From positions 62,001 to 126,000 of the forward strand of contig JAFABI010000087.1 of the NCBI GenBank assembly GCA_023426125.1: a stretch of DNA of 64,000 nucleotides, written 5' to 3'. The position numbers and the translations under genes were made by a program. The notes below the pieces were generated by a model. The model did not search any database, had not been told where the DNA came from, and saw only the letters and a list, made by a program, of their open reading frames with translations. This DNA comes from Bacillota bacterium. Lineage in GTDB: Bacteria > Bacillota > Clostridia > Acetivibrionales > DTU013. Of this stretch, positions 1 through 9,495 are shown piece after piece (position 1 is the stretch's first letter; every line of letters begins with the position of its first letter).

Positions 1-82
1 ATGTTTTACTGCAGGAATCCGTTACTATTCAGAGGGTAAAACACTCCGGAGAAATTTTGACCTGAAAACGGGAATTCTCCAA

Positions 83-137
83 AAAGGCGAACAATTTCAG
101 GTAATAAGTTGGTATTGTTCGTCAATTGTGGTATAAT
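83..137 (+). promoter_or_regulatory. purR promoter with two inverted PurBoxes
   Basis: A sigma-A promoter is visible: TTGGTA (109-114), 17-bp spacer, TATAAT (132-137) with an extended TG at 129-130. Two PurBox-like sites (consensus AWWWCCGAACWWT) lie in inverted orientation, at 83-95 on the plus strand and 114-126 on the minus strand. Each matches 11 of 13 positions and keeps the CGAAC core; 18 nt separate them. B. subtilis PurR binds paired inverted PurBoxes and controls its own gene, so autoregulation is inferred. The second box overlaps the -35/spacer, which fits repression. Confidence 0.65.
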
Positions 138-162
138 GGGGTGGGGGAATTGGAGAGAATCT

Positions 163-984
163 ATGGAAAAGCTACAAAGGAACGAACGGCTTGCAGCGAT
201 GCTTAAGATCATGAGTGACGCACCCGGAAAAGTATTCAATCTGGGTTGTTTTTCCGATATGCTTGGCTCTGCGAAGTCGTCATTAAGCGAAGACATCGAT
301 ATATTGCGCAATGCGCTGGAAAAATTCGGACTGGGCACCATCGAGACGATATCCGGCGCCTCGGGCGGCGTTAGGTACCTTGCCTTTCCTGGACGGGAAA
401 AGGTGAAGAATCTGCTGGAAAGGTTATGTGCCGAGCTGTCTAGGAAGGAAAGAATCTTACCCGGCGGGTTTCTTTATATGCTTGACATTATATACAACCC
501 CCAAATGGTTTCCGATATGGGAATGGTTTTTGCCGAGCATTTCCTGCATACGGCCGTGGATTATGTCATCACGGTGGAAACCAAAGGCATTCCGCTGGCA
601 TTTATGACCGCCAGATATATCAACACTCCCCTTGTCATTGTCCGCCATTACAATGAAGCAGCAGATGGCGCTTCGGTAAATATCAATTACCTGTCCGGTT
701 CTTCGAAAACCATACAGACGATGGTATTGCCTTTAAGAAGCCTCAAACGCAATTCACGGCTGCTTTTTATTGATGATTTTATGAAGGGCGGAGGCACAGC
801 CAGGGGGATTCTGGACCTGGCCCGTGAGTTTGAATGCGAGGTGGCGGGGATCGGAGTATTGATCCGGACCCTGCAGCCGGAGAAAAAGCTGGTAGACAAT
901 TTTTTCTCCATTTTGACGCTTAAAAATGTAAATGAGGAAGAAAGGATCATCGAAATTGACCCCAGCGAAGGGGTGCAAAAATAA
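163..984 (+). CDS. purR: PurR, purine operon repressor
   Basis: 273-residue repressor of purine biosynthesis genes. The N-terminal ~75 residues form a winged-helix DNA-binding domain (MEKLQRNERLAAML, then KSSLSEDIDILR). The rest is a phosphoribosyltransferase-like domain with the PRPP-binding motif LLFIDDFMKGGGTA near residues 203-216, used as a PRPP sensor rather than an enzyme. Length is close to B. subtilis PurR (285). I chose ATG 163 because GGAGAG lies 6-12 nt upstream; an in-frame ATG at 109 lies within the -35 hexamer. It precedes spoVG and glmU as in Bacillus. Paired PurBoxes upstream suggest autorepression relieved by PRPP. Confidence 0.95.
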   Translation: MEKLQRNERLAAMLKIMSDAPGKVFNLGCFSDMLGSAKSSLSEDIDILRNALEKFGLGTIETISGASGGVRYLAFPGREKVKNLLERLCAELSRKERILPGGFLYMLDIIYNPQMVSDMGMVFAEHFLHTAVDYVITVETKGIPLAFMTARYINTPLVIVRHYNEAADGASVNINYLSGSSKTIQTMVLPLRSLKRNSRLLFIDDFMKGGGTARGILDLAREFECEVAGIGVLIRTLQPEKKLVDNFFSILTLKNVNEEERIIEIDPSEGVQK

Positions 985-1085
985 ATTTCCATAAAAGAAA
1001 TATATTTCCTTAGGAGATCCCGGCTTTAAAATCATGGGTAGACCTGCAAACGGTTTTAATGCCAGGTATTTTTTTCATGCAAAAA

Positions 1086-1114
1086 GAAGGAAAAATGAAA
1101 TTAATATAGAATAT
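1086..1114 (+). promoter_or_regulatory. Sigma-H promoter of spoVG
   Basis: GAAGGAAAA (1086-1094), 11-nt spacer, ATAGAATAT (1106-1114) matches the sigma-H consensus RNAGGAWWW-N11/12-RNNGAATWW at every defined position. spoVG is a classic sigma-H gene in B. subtilis, so the assignment agrees with the downstream gene. The spoVG start codon is 41 nt past the -10. Confidence 0.8.
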
Positions 1115-1154
1115 ATTAAAATGGCACATTATAATTCGGAAGGTGGTAACATCT

Positions 1155-1421
1155 ATGGAAATTACAGATGTCCGCATCAGGAAGATCGATGTTGAAGGCA
1201 AAATGAAGGCAGTCGTTTCGGTAACCTTTGATAATGAGTTTGTGGTCCACGACATCAAGGTTATTGAAAGCCAGAACGGATTGTTTATCGCCATGCCCAG
1301 CAGGAAAACGCCGGACGGAGAATTCAAGGATATTGCACACCCGATAAATGCAGTGACTCGTGAGAAAATACAGAAGGCCATACTTGAGAAATACGAATCG
1401 ACTGCAACCTCAGAAGAATAA
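1155..1421 (+). CDS. spoVG: SpoVG, septation/sporulation RNA-binding regulator
   Basis: 88-residue SpoVG. The family opening MEITDVRIRKI is intact, followed by VSVTFDNEFVVHDIKVIE and FIAMPSRKTPDGEFKDIAHPIN, the typical conserved core. SpoVG binds nucleic acid and affects asymmetric septation and post-transcriptional control. ATG 1155 is chosen over GTG 1143 because GGAAGGTGG (1138-1146) is correctly spaced and the protein then begins at the conserved methionine. It lies between purR and glmU as in Bacillus, although yabJ (RidA) is missing. A consensus sigma-H promoter lies upstream. The 151 nt to glmU show no clear terminator. Confidence 0.95.
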   Translation: MEITDVRIRKIDVEGKMKAVVSVTFDNEFVVHDIKVIESQNGLFIAMPSRKTPDGEFKDIAHPINAVTREKIQKAILEKYESTATSEE

Positions 1422-1572
1422 GATTGACAGACACCTCTAAAAACAAGTATCTTTTATTTATATCGGGAAGTTTGTTGCCATCAAGCTTTATTTTTTTGTC
1501 TCTTTTTACGGTTGAAAATTCCGGGGAAAAGTGAGAGAATAGATGCTGAAATAAATCCCAACGGGAGGTTTT

Positions 1573-2949
1573 ATGAAAAATATTGCAGCTTTAATCCTGG
1601 CCGCCGGTGAAGGGAAAAGAATGAAATCCAAAAAGGCCAAGGTGGCGCACCGGATTTGCGGCAAGGCAATGCTGGAATGGGTATACTGCGCTGCAACGCA
1701 AGCGGGCATAGAAGATACGGTTGTTGTTGTCGGACCGAAGGCGGATCAGGTAACGGAGTGCCTGAAGGACAGGGCCCAATATGTCCTGCAGCAGGAGCAG
1801 CTGGGTACGGGCCACGCGGTGATGCAGGCGGAACAGTATTTCAATAATTATGATGGAATGATATTTGTATTGTATGGAGATACTCCTCTTGTAACACAGA
1901 ATACCATTTTAAAAACCATCGAAGTGCATATGCGGCAAAAAAACGCTGCCACAGTCGTAACAGCGGAAGTTGAAAATCCGGAGGGTTACGGGCGTATAAA
2001 AAGAGACGGCAGCGGAAACATACTCGGGATTGTGGAGCACAGAGATGCTTCAGATGCCGAAAGAGGGATCAGGGAAATCAATTCGGGAATGTATCTGTTT
2101 TCATCCGGGGAATTGTTCGATGCATTAAAAAATTTAAGCAATAAAAACGACCAGGGAGAATTCTATCTTACCGATGTTCTTGCAATAATGAAGGAAAAGG
2201 GCCTGCCGGTGGGCGCTTCAAAAATGGAAAACCCCGAAGAGGTGCTTGGAGTGAACGACAGGATTCAATTGCAGCAGGTTACGGAAATTCTAAGGACAAG
2301 GATAATGAAAAGACATATGCTGTCCGGAGTGACAATCATGAGTCCCGATTCCACCTATATCGACGAGGATGTGGAAATCGGAGCGGATACGGTTATCTAC
2401 CCCGGTACCATCCTGGAGGGTAGGACCAGAATCGGTGAAGACTGCGCCATTGGACCGGATGCAAGGCTTGTAAATGCTGTTGTGGGAAATAACAGCGCCG
2501 TCTTGAATTCCGTGGTGACAGACAGCAGGATAGGGGATGATGCGGCTATAGGACCTTTTGCATACATCCGGCCGGACAGCCGGATCGGCGACAGGGTAAA
2601 GATCGGTGATTTCGTGGAAATTAAAAAATCCGTTATCGGAAACAGGACAAAAATACCTCATCTTGCCTACATAGGAGATTCCGAAGTGGGTGAAAATACC
2701 AATATCGCCTGTGGGGTAATTACCGTGAATTACAATGGGAAGGTCAAAAGCAGGACAGCGATAGGAAACAACGCCTTTGTAGGCTGTAATGCCAATCTGG
2801 TTGCGCCTGTCAGGATTAGTGACGGCGCCTATATTGCAGCCGGCTCCACAATAACGGAGGATGTTCCTGAAAATGCCCTTTCCATCGCAAGAAGCAGGCA
2901 GGTGAACAAAGAGGACTGGGTTATCAAAAAAGGGTTGCAGCGGAAATAA
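1573..2949 (+). CDS. glmU: GlmU, bifunctional GlcNAc-1-P uridyltransferase / GlcN-1-P acetyltransferase
   Basis: 458-residue cytoplasmic enzyme making UDP-GlcNAc for peptidoglycan and teichoic acid. The N-terminal pyrophosphorylase domain begins with LILAAGEGKRMKS (residues 6-18; the usual GTRM is GKRM here) and has LYGDTPL near residue 100 and GTGHAV near residue 79. The C-terminal half is a left-handed beta-helix of hexapeptide repeats (from about residue 255) ending in the acetyltransferase signature around NYNGKVKSRT, where the nucleotide-binding and acetyl-CoA sites lie. Start ATG 1573 follows GGGAGG. Length equals the family norm (~456). Prs follows 88 nt downstream. Confidence 0.96.
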   Translation: MKNIAALILAAGEGKRMKSKKAKVAHRICGKAMLEWVYCAATQAGIEDTVVVVGPKADQVTECLKDRAQYVLQQEQLGTGHAVMQAEQYFNNYDGMIFVLYGDTPLVTQNTILKTIEVHMRQKNAATVVTAEVENPEGYGRIKRDGSGNILGIVEHRDASDAERGIREINSGMYLFSSGELFDALKNLSNKNDQGEFYLTDVLAIMKEKGLPVGASKMENPEEVLGVNDRIQLQQVTEILRTRIMKRHMLSGVTIMSPDSTYIDEDVEIGADTVIYPGTILEGRTRIGEDCAIGPDARLVNAVVGNNSAVLNSVVTDSRIGDDAAIGPFAYIRPDSRIGDRVKIGDFVEIKKSVIGNRTKIPHLAYIGDSEVGENTNIACGVITVNYNGKVKSRTAIGNNAFVGCNANLVAPVRISDGAYIAAGSTITEDVPENALSIARSRQVNKEDWVIKKGLQRK

Positions 2950-3037
2950 AAAAGTGTTACGAATATATAGCTGTACAGCAAAAACACTATAAAATTATAC
3001 CCCATAAAATTTATACTATGGGGGCATGGAGGGTATA

Positions 3038-4003
3038 ATGAATTTACACGGTAAGGACATCAAGATATTTGCCGGCAACTCCAACAGGTTTCTGGCCGAG
3101 GAGATTGCGGAAAAAATCGGATTGCCGTTGGGTGTGGCCACGGTTGGAAAATTCAGCGACGGCGAATCCGCAGTAAATATCGGTGAAGTGGTGAGGGGAT
3201 CGGACGTTTTTGTGGTTCAATCCACCTGCGGCCCTGTCAATGACAATCTGATCGAGCTTCTGATCATGATCGATGCGCTCAAAAGGGCATCTGCCGGCAG
3301 GATAACCGCGGTAATGCCATATTTCGGATACGCCCGTCAGGACAGAAAGGCAAAAGCCAGAGATCCCATTTCTGCAAAATTGGTAGCCAACCTCATTACC
3401 GTTGCCGGAGCCGACAGGGTATTGACCATGGATCTCCACACTCCGCAGCTGCAGGGCTTTTTTGACATCCCGGTGGACCATCTTCTTGGTGTTCCGGTGC
3501 TGGCAGGCTATTTTCACGAGAAATTCGAAAGATTTGACGATATTGTTGCAGTATCGCCGGATGTAGGAAGCGTGACGCGTACCAGAAAATTTGCGGAGCG
3601 GCTGGATATACCCATCGCCATTATTGACAAAAGACGGCCGAAAGCGAATGTCAGCGAGATTATGAACGTTGTCGGTGATGTTGTCAATAAAAAAGTCATA
3701 TTGATCGATGATTTGCTGGATACGGGAGGGACCATCGTCAACGCAGCCAATGCGCTGATGGAAATGGGTGCAAAGGAGGCATACGCCTGCTGTACCCACG
3801 GTGTTCTTTCGGGAAGCTCCCTGGAAAAGATTGAGAAATCGGCTTTGAGGGAGGTTGTTACCTTAAACACCATTCCTTTGCCGAAGAGCGGACCCGTGGG
3901 CAAGATAAAATCCCTCTCCGTTGCCGGTATATTTGCCGAAGCCATTGAAAGGATTTATGGGGATATTTCCATCAGCACCCTTTTTACGCAACAGGAAACC
4001 TAA
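3038..4003 (+). CDS. prs: Prs, ribose-phosphate pyrophosphokinase
   Basis: 321-residue class I PRPP synthetase (ribose-5-phosphate + ATP to PRPP + AMP), supplying purine, pyrimidine, His and Trp synthesis. Visible motifs are GNSNRFLAEEIA near the N-terminus, the metal-binding DLHTPQLQGFF loop (human DLHASQIQGFF equivalent), the flexible-loop segment KRRPKANVSE and the PRPP-binding VILIDDLLDTGGT. ATG 3038 was taken over ATG 3026 because the in-frame upstream stretch encodes the GGAGGG ribosome-binding site. It sits glmU-prs-pth as in B. subtilis but without ctc (rplY). The pth start lies 17 nt past the stop, implying cotranscription. Confidence 0.96.
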   Translation: MNLHGKDIKIFAGNSNRFLAEEIAEKIGLPLGVATVGKFSDGESAVNIGEVVRGSDVFVVQSTCGPVNDNLIELLIMIDALKRASAGRITAVMPYFGYARQDRKAKARDPISAKLVANLITVAGADRVLTMDLHTPQLQGFFDIPVDHLLGVPVLAGYFHEKFERFDDIVAVSPDVGSVTRTRKFAERLDIPIAIIDKRRPKANVSEIMNVVGDVVNKKVILIDDLLDTGGTIVNAANALMEMGAKEAYACCTHGVLSGSSLEKIEKSALREVVTLNTIPLPKSGPVGKIKSLSVAGIFAEAIERIYGDISISTLFTQQET

Positions 4004-4019
4004 CGAAGGGGTGAAATTT

Positions 4020-4592
4020 TTGGACAACTTGTTTGTAATCGCGGGCCTTGGAAACCCGGGGGGGAAATATGACAATACAAGGCATAATGTGGGTTTTGAC
4101 GCGATTGACCTCCTTTCCCAAAAGCATGGGATCAAGGTCTCTAAACTAAAACACAAAGCCCTTATTGGCGACGGAACCATTAAAAATGAAAGGGTACTTC
4201 TGGTCAAGCCCCAGACATATATGAACCTGAGCGGTGAAAGTATCCGGGAGCTTGTGGAATGGTACAAAGTCCCCATGGGAAAGCTGATTATCGTCTATGA
4301 TGATGTGGATCTGCCCCTGGGCAAGGTAAGGGTCAGGCCCGGCGGCAGCTCCGGAACCCACAACGGGATGCGATCGGTGATATACCAGCTGCAGGCGGAT
4401 GATTTTCCCCGCATAAGGATAGGAATCGACAGGGCGCCTGAAGGATGGGACCTGGCGGATTATGTTCTCAGCAGGTTTACCCCTGATGAGAGGAAAATAA
4501 AGGACGCCGCCGTATCCAATGCCGCCGATGCTGCAGCAGCCATCGTAAGCGCCGGGGTCAATACGGCGATGAACCTTTACAACGGGCTGTAA
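4020..4592 (+). CDS. pth: Pth, peptidyl-tRNA hydrolase
   Basis: 190-residue enzyme that cleaves peptidyl-tRNA to recycle tRNA. The diagnostic N-terminal motif GLGNPGGKYDNTRHNVGF is complete, with the catalytic His in RHN. Downstream are VLLVKPQTYMNLSG, YDDVDLPLGKVRVRPGGS and GTHNGMRSV, all substrate-binding segments. I place the start at TTG 4020: AAGGGGTGA lies just upstream and the protein then has the normal length (188 in B. subtilis). A longer in-frame reading overlaps prs and lacks homology. An alternative start is GTG 4011. Confidence 0.93.
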   Translation: MDNLFVIAGLGNPGGKYDNTRHNVGFDAIDLLSQKHGIKVSKLKHKALIGDGTIKNERVLLVKPQTYMNLSGESIRELVEWYKVPMGKLIIVYDDVDLPLGKVRVRPGGSSGTHNGMRSVIYQLQADDFPRIRIGIDRAPEGWDLADYVLSRFTPDERKIKDAAVSNAADAAAAIVSAGVNTAMNLYNGL

Positions 4593-4620
4593 TTGACGAT
4601 AGAAGGAATGTTGGCAAAAT

Positions 4621-7600
4621 ATGACGAACCTTATCAACCCGCTTCTTGACATCAGCGAATATGTTGAACTGCTGGATTATTTGAAAAAATACAACAAACC
4701 GGTTACCGTGGTTGGGCCTTCGGATTCCCAGAAGGCTCATATTTGCCATGCCCTTTCGCAGCATAGCCACAAAAAGGGTATTTTCGTAGCCTTTAACGAA
4801 ATGCAGGCAAGAAAGCTATTTGAGGATTTTTCGTTTTTCCTCGGCAATGACGTTTTGTTTTTTCCGGCAAGGGAAATCATGCTGTACGATGTGGAAGCCA
4901 AGAGCTATGATACGGCATACCAGAGGATAAGAGCCCTTGACCGTATTCTGCGGGGCGATTACCGGATGGTTGTCACTTCTGCCGAGGCAGTTTCCCATAA
5001 ACTGGTTTCACCGGACCTTTTCAAGGAATGCATTCTGGAAATCTCGCTTAATGCCAGGCTTGACCTTTCCCGGCTGGCGCGAAGGCTTGTGATGATGGCC
5101 TATGAGAAAACGGAAATTGTGGAAAAGGCAGGCCAGTTTGCCATCCGGGGCGGCATCATCGACATATTTTCCATCGACAGCGAATATGCGGTCCGTATTG
5201 AGTTGTTCGATGACGAGGTGGATTCCATCCGGCAATTTGATATCAATACCCAGCGGTCTGTTGACAGACTGGAAAGGGCGAGGATCATCCCTGCCAGGGA
5301 GGTGATCTACCCGGCCGAAAGGACGGAGGAAATCCTGCGGGAAATAAGGTCTGACCTTTCCAGCCATGCGAAAAAGATGCCGGGTCTTTCGCAGAAAATT
5401 GATGGAGACATGGAAAGGATGAAGGAAGACCATTATTTCCCGGGAATTGACAGATACATCCCCTATATCCTCGCTTCTCCCTTTTTCCTTACGGATTATG
5501 CCGCCGAAGCCTATGTTTTCATTGATGAACCGGTAAGGCAGAAACAAAGGGTGGAGAATATCCTGCTGGAGCATTTCGAGATTTGCCGGGGCCTGATGGA
5601 AAAAGCAAGGCTTCTGCCCCGCAGCCAGGACATTTATTTCGATTATGAAAACCAGCTTTCCGCACTGGAAAAACGGCAAACCATCAATCTGAATACCATC
5701 AATGTAGACAGCCAGGCTGCCAGGAGCAGTAGGATTTTCAGCGTTCCTTGCAAGCAAATGGGCTCCTTTCAGGGGCACATCGATCTGCTTTGCGCTAGCA
5801 TCGGCCAGTGGAAGTCCAGGAACTGCCGGATCATTGTACTTTCCGGTACAAGAGGCCGGGGGGAGAGGCTGGGGGAAACCTTGCTCTCCAAAGGCATTGC
5901 AACCGCATATACCGATGATATCCATGCACCCGTAGCTCCGGGCCAGGTGGTCATTACCCACGGCAGCCTCCACAAAGGCTTTGAATATCCTTCCATCGGC
6001 TTTGTTGTCGTCAGCGACAAGGAGGTCTTCGGGCAGGACCGGAAGCCGGGGAAAGTATCCAGCCGGCATAAGGGGAGCAAAATAAATATTTTCACCGAAC
6101 TTAACGTCGGAGACTATGTCGTGCATGAAGCGCATGGGATCGGGCAGTATGTCGGCATAGAAAAGCTTGTGGTAGAGGGTGTAAAGAGAGATTATTTGAA
6201 AATCCGGTACCAGGACACAGGCTTTCTTTATATACCGACCAACCAGATGGACCTGATACAGAAATATGTGGGCTCGGAGGGGAAATCCCCCAAGCTTAGC
6301 AAGCTGGGAGGCACTGACTGGCTCAAGACAAAGAACAGGGTAAGGGAGTCGCTAAAAGACCTGGCAGGAGAGCTCATCAAGCTGTATGCCCAGCGGCAGG
6401 CGGCCAGGGGCTTTGCTTTTGCGCCCGACACCGTATGGCAGAAGCAGTTTGAAGAGCAGTTTCCCTATGAAGAGACGGACGATCAGCTGAAATGCATCGA
6501 TGAGATAAAGAAGGACATGGAGTCAGGGAGGCTGATGGATCGTCTCTTATGCGGAGACGTGGGCTATGGCAAGACGGAGGTGGCCATAAGGGCTATTTTT
6601 AAAGCGGTGATGGACGGAAAACAGGTGGCCTACCTGGTGCCGACCACCGTTCTGGCGCAGCAGCAATATGTGAACTTTGTCGAGAGAATGAAAGACTTCC
6701 CTGTTACGGTAAATATGCTCAGCCGCTTTCGTACCCAATCGGAACAGAAAAAGATCCTCAGGGATGTAAAAGCAGGAAATGTCGATGTGCTGATCGGAAC
6801 CCACCGGCTTTTGCAGAAGGACATCCATTTCAAGGACCTGGGGCTGCTGGTCATTGACGAAGAACAGCGTTTTGGGGTGACGCACAAAGAAAAGCTGAAA
6901 AATCTGAGGCCCGATGTCAGTGTACTTACGCTGACTGCGACGCCCATACCAAGGACTCTTCACATGTCGCTGGTGGGCATCAGGGACATCAGTGTCATCG
7001 AAGATCCTCCCGAGGAACGTTACCCGGTACAGACCTATGTCATGGAATATAACCGGGATGTCATCCAGGATGCCATGCTGCGGGAATTGAGCCGCAAGGG
7101 GCAGGTGTTCTACCTGTACAACCGCGTCCGTACAATTGATTTGAAAGCCTCGGAAATTCAGGCAATGGTGCCTGACGCCAGAGTTGCCGTGGCACACGGG
7201 CAAATGGAGGAAAGGGTGCTGGAAGACATCATGTTCAGCTTTATCAAGGGCGAATTCGACATCCTGGTGTGCACCACCATCATCGAATCCGGGCTTGATA
7301 TGCCCAATGTAAACACCATTATCGTGGAAGACGCCGACCGAATGGGCCTTGCCCAGCTGTACCAGCTGAGGGGAAGGGTAGGGCGCTCCAACCGGCTGGC
7401 ATATGCTTATATCACTTATAAAAAGGACAAGGTGGTGGCGGAAATCGCGGAAAAGCGCCTGCAGGCAATCAAGGAGTTCACCGAGCTGGGCTCGGGCTTC
7501 AAGATAGCCATGCGGGATATGGAGATCCGCGGCGCCGGAAACCTGCTGGGCCCCGAACAGCACGGGCACATGGAAACCGTGGGCTATGACATGTACTGCC

Positions 7601-8112
7601 GCCTGCTGGATGAGGCTGTCCGGGAATTGAAGGGCGAGCCGCTGCAAAAAAACAACGCGGAGGTTACCATCGACATCAATGTCAGCGCTTTTATCGATGA
7701 CAGCTATATCAACGCAGAAGCAAGAAAAATCGAAATGTACAAAAAAATTGCATCCATCCAGGACCAGCAGGATGTCCTGGATATTGTAGACGAACTGACC
7801 GACAGGTATGGCGATATTCCGGAAGCGGTGCTGAACCTTGTAAACATCGCCTATATTAAAGCGATTGCGGGTTCTTTAGGGTTTACGGCAGTTCAGGAAA
7901 AAAATGACGCCATCCTGCTCCCCATTGGAGGCATGAAAAATATAAACATCGAAGCCATCGGCAAAACGGCGGCAAAATACAAAAGGCAGCTTCTTTTCAA
8001 TGCCGGAGCCAGCCCGTATCTTATGTACCGCATCGCGGGCGTGAACCGCAGCCAGCTGCTGGACAATATTAAGATTGTGTTACAGGATTTAAAAAGCTTT
8101 GATGTGCATTGA
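4621..8112 (+). CDS. mfd: Mfd, transcription-repair coupling factor
   Basis: 1163-residue ATP-dependent DNA translocase that removes stalled RNA polymerase and recruits UvrA. Domains in order: UvrB-like N-terminal region (residues ~1-350) including FAIRGGIIDIFS; CarD-like RNA-polymerase-interacting domain (~490-560, GDYVVHEAHGIGQYVGIE); SF2 helicase with Walker A GDVGYGKTEVA near 646 and DEEQ box near 748; second RecA domain with TTIIESGLDMPN and QLRGRVGRS; C-terminal TRCF domain. Length matches B. subtilis Mfd (1177). It follows pth by 28 nt, as in Bacillus apart from the small fin gene, which I do not see here. Confidence 0.96.
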   Translation: MTNLINPLLDISEYVELLDYLKKYNKPVTVVGPSDSQKAHICHALSQHSHKKGIFVAFNEMQARKLFEDFSFFLGNDVLFFPAREIMLYDVEAKSYDTAYQRIRALDRILRGDYRMVVTSAEAVSHKLVSPDLFKECILEISLNARLDLSRLARRLVMMAYEKTEIVEKAGQFAIRGGIIDIFSIDSEYAVRIELFDDEVDSIRQFDINTQRSVDRLERARIIPAREVIYPAERTEEILREIRSDLSSHAKKMPGLSQKIDGDMERMKEDHYFPGIDRYIPYILASPFFLTDYAAEAYVFIDEPVRQKQRVENILLEHFEICRGLMEKARLLPRSQDIYFDYENQLSALEKRQTINLNTINVDSQAARSSRIFSVPCKQMGSFQGHIDLLCASIGQWKSRNCRIIVLSGTRGRGERLGETLLSKGIATAYTDDIHAPVAPGQVVITHGSLHKGFEYPSIGFVVVSDKEVFGQDRKPGKVSSRHKGSKINIFTELNVGDYVVHEAHGIGQYVGIEKLVVEGVKRDYLKIRYQDTGFLYIPTNQMDLIQKYVGSEGKSPKLSKLGGTDWLKTKNRVRESLKDLAGELIKLYAQRQAARGFAFAPDTVWQKQFEEQFPYEETDDQLKCIDEIKKDMESGRLMDRLLCGDVGYGKTEVAIRAIFKAVMDGKQVAYLVPTTVLAQQQYVNFVERMKDFPVTVNMLSRFRTQSEQKKILRDVKAGNVDVLIGTHRLLQKDIHFKDLGLLVIDEEQRFGVTHKEKLKNLRPDVSVLTLTATPIPRTLHMSLVGIRDISVIEDPPEERYPVQTYVMEYNRDVIQDAMLRELSRKGQVFYLYNRVRTIDLKASEIQAMVPDARVAVAHGQMEERVLEDIMFSFIKGEFDILVCTTIIESGLDMPNVNTIIVEDADRMGLAQLYQLRGRVGRSNRLAYAYITYKKDKVVAEIAEKRLQAIKEFTELGSGFKIAMRDMEIRGAGNLLGPEQHGHMETVGYDMYCRLLDEAVRELKGEPLQKNNAEVTIDINVSAFIDDSYINAEARKIEMYKKIASIQDQQDVLDIVDELTDRYGDIPEAVLNLVNIAYIKAIAGSLGFTAVQEKNDAILLPIGGMKNINIEAIGKTAAKYKRQLLFNAGASPYLMYRIAGVNRSQLLDNIKIVLQDLKSFDVH

Positions 8113-8137
8113 CGATTTGATTATAATGTAATATATA
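8109..8137 (+). promoter_or_regulatory. Sigma-A promoter for the parvulin gene
   Basis: TTGACG (8109-8114), 17-bp spacer, TATATA (8132-8137). The -35 overlaps the mfd stop codon. A ~165-nt leader would follow before the parvulin start. The leader contains an inverted repeat at about 8176-8216 (GCATG..AAAAGGA against TCCTTTTTTCATGC) whose 3' arm is U-rich, so attenuation is possible but not shown. Confidence 0.55.
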
Positions 8138-8302
8138 TATGGAAGTGTGCAGGCATACGGTTTTATGATGGCATCGGCATGGGAAAAGGAAATTGTATCT
8201 TCTCCTTTTTTCATGCTTTTATGTGCTATATGTGGCGTGGACATTGTAGAAAGCCTGCAATGTAACAATCTCGTATTTTTTATAACGATAGGAGAGATTT
8301 CA

Positions 8303-9460
8303 TTGGAGAAAAAAACTGGTAGGGTAAAAACGGATAATAGCAAGCTCAAACAGGAAAAGAAAACCATGCCTGTCTATGTGAAATTCGGAATTGCGGCATT
8401 GGTTGTTCTGGCGGCGATCGTTGGCGGCCTGCTTATCTGGCTCAATGCGGCCAGCGGCTATGTGGCCACGATAGGGACCGAGAAAATAGGCGTAAAGGAA
8501 TACAATTTCTATCTGGCAATGCAGAAGTCAAATATGTACTATCAAGCATACAGCCTTGATCCCAGCCTCACGGAGGAAACCTTCTGGTATACGCAAATCG
8601 AAGGAACTACGGCAATTGAATATGCAAAAAAGAGTACCCTGGAAGGGATCAGGGATATAAAAATGCAGGCGGCGGAAGCAAAGGCAAGCGGTATAAAACT
8701 GGACGCTGCGGAAATTAAAAATATTGACGACTATATTCAGAAAAGCATCATTGACAGTGAACAGATTGGTTCAGGCAACCGGATAAGGGCGAACAAGTAC
8801 TTTGAAGAAAACTTTGGTACAAGCCTTGACATTTTCAGGGAGACTCAGCTGGAGAGTGCCCTGGCTCAGAAGTACCAGTCGGAAGAAGCGAAAAAGCTGG
8901 ATTTAAAAGATACGGATATTAAAGAGTATTATGACAAACATCCCGACTGGTATAAGGAAACTACCGAAATGCGAACCGATGCGGGGGAAGCCGTATGGGC
9001 AAGGCATATACTCATCAAAGCGGCTAAGGATGCGGCACAGGATGTGAAGGATGCCGCCAAAAAAAAGGCGCAGGATTTGTTGGACCAGCTTAAGGGAGGC
9101 GCGGACTTTGCAACGCTGGCAAAAGAGAACTCCGAGGATACCAACGCCCAGTACGGCGGGGATTATTTATTCGCCAAAGGCGTCATGTTGCCGGAATTTG
9201 AGAATGCGGCATTCTCGCTAAACAACGGCCAGCTGTATGACACGCTTGTAGAAACCGAATTCGGCTTCCACATAATCAAGCTGGAAGAGAAATATGCCAA
9301 GGATCAGCCGGTCAGCTTGCGATGTGCTACGGAATACCGTGACTACGGTACGAATTTTATATTTTCCAAGCTTTTTCAGGACAAACTGAGTGAGTTAAGA
9401 AAGAAAACAGAATATACGATTGATACCAACGATGAGGTATACAACTCAATTAAGGCTTAA
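8303..9460 (+). CDS. Membrane-anchored parvulin-type peptidyl-prolyl isomerase (PrsA/SurA-like foldase)
   Basis: 385 residues. A basic, hydrophilic N-terminus is followed by one membrane segment (about residues 28-47, VYVKFGIAALVVLAAIVGG) and a long extracytoplasmic SurA-N-like helical region. The parvulin domain spans about residues 233-335 (ARHILIKAAKDA, LKGGADFATLAKENSED, YGGDYLFAKGVMLPEFENAAF, TEFGFHIIKLEE). It probably assists folding of exported proteins on the outer membrane face. Unlike PrsA it has no lipobox cysteine, so it is a type II anchored protein. Start TTG 8303 is preceded by GGAGAG at the right distance; a longer reading from 8147 has no family similarity. A strong terminator follows, so it is probably monocistronic. 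Confidence 0.85.
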   Translation: MEKKTGRVKTDNSKLKQEKKTMPVYVKFGIAALVVLAAIVGGLLIWLNAASGYVATIGTEKIGVKEYNFYLAMQKSNMYYQAYSLDPSLTEETFWYTQIEGTTAIEYAKKSTLEGIRDIKMQAAEAKASGIKLDAAEIKNIDDYIQKSIIDSEQIGSGNRIRANKYFEENFGTSLDIFRETQLESALAQKYQSEEAKKLDLKDTDIKEYYDKHPDWYKETTEMRTDAGEAVWARHILIKAAKDAAQDVKDAAKKKAQDLLDQLKGGADFATLAKENSEDTNAQYGGDYLFAKGVMLPEFENAAFSLNNGQLYDTLVETEFGFHIIKLEEKYAKDQPVSLRCATEYRDYGTNFIFSKLFQDKLSELRKKTEYTIDTNDEVYNSIKA

Positions 9461-9495
9461 CCGCCAATAAAAACCATACTTCACGCAAACCGTCA

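Noticed and set aside
3044..3799. 251-codon minus-strand frame opposite prs
   Set aside because: Antisense shadow of a strongly conserved gene with GC-skewed third positions; no family similarity.
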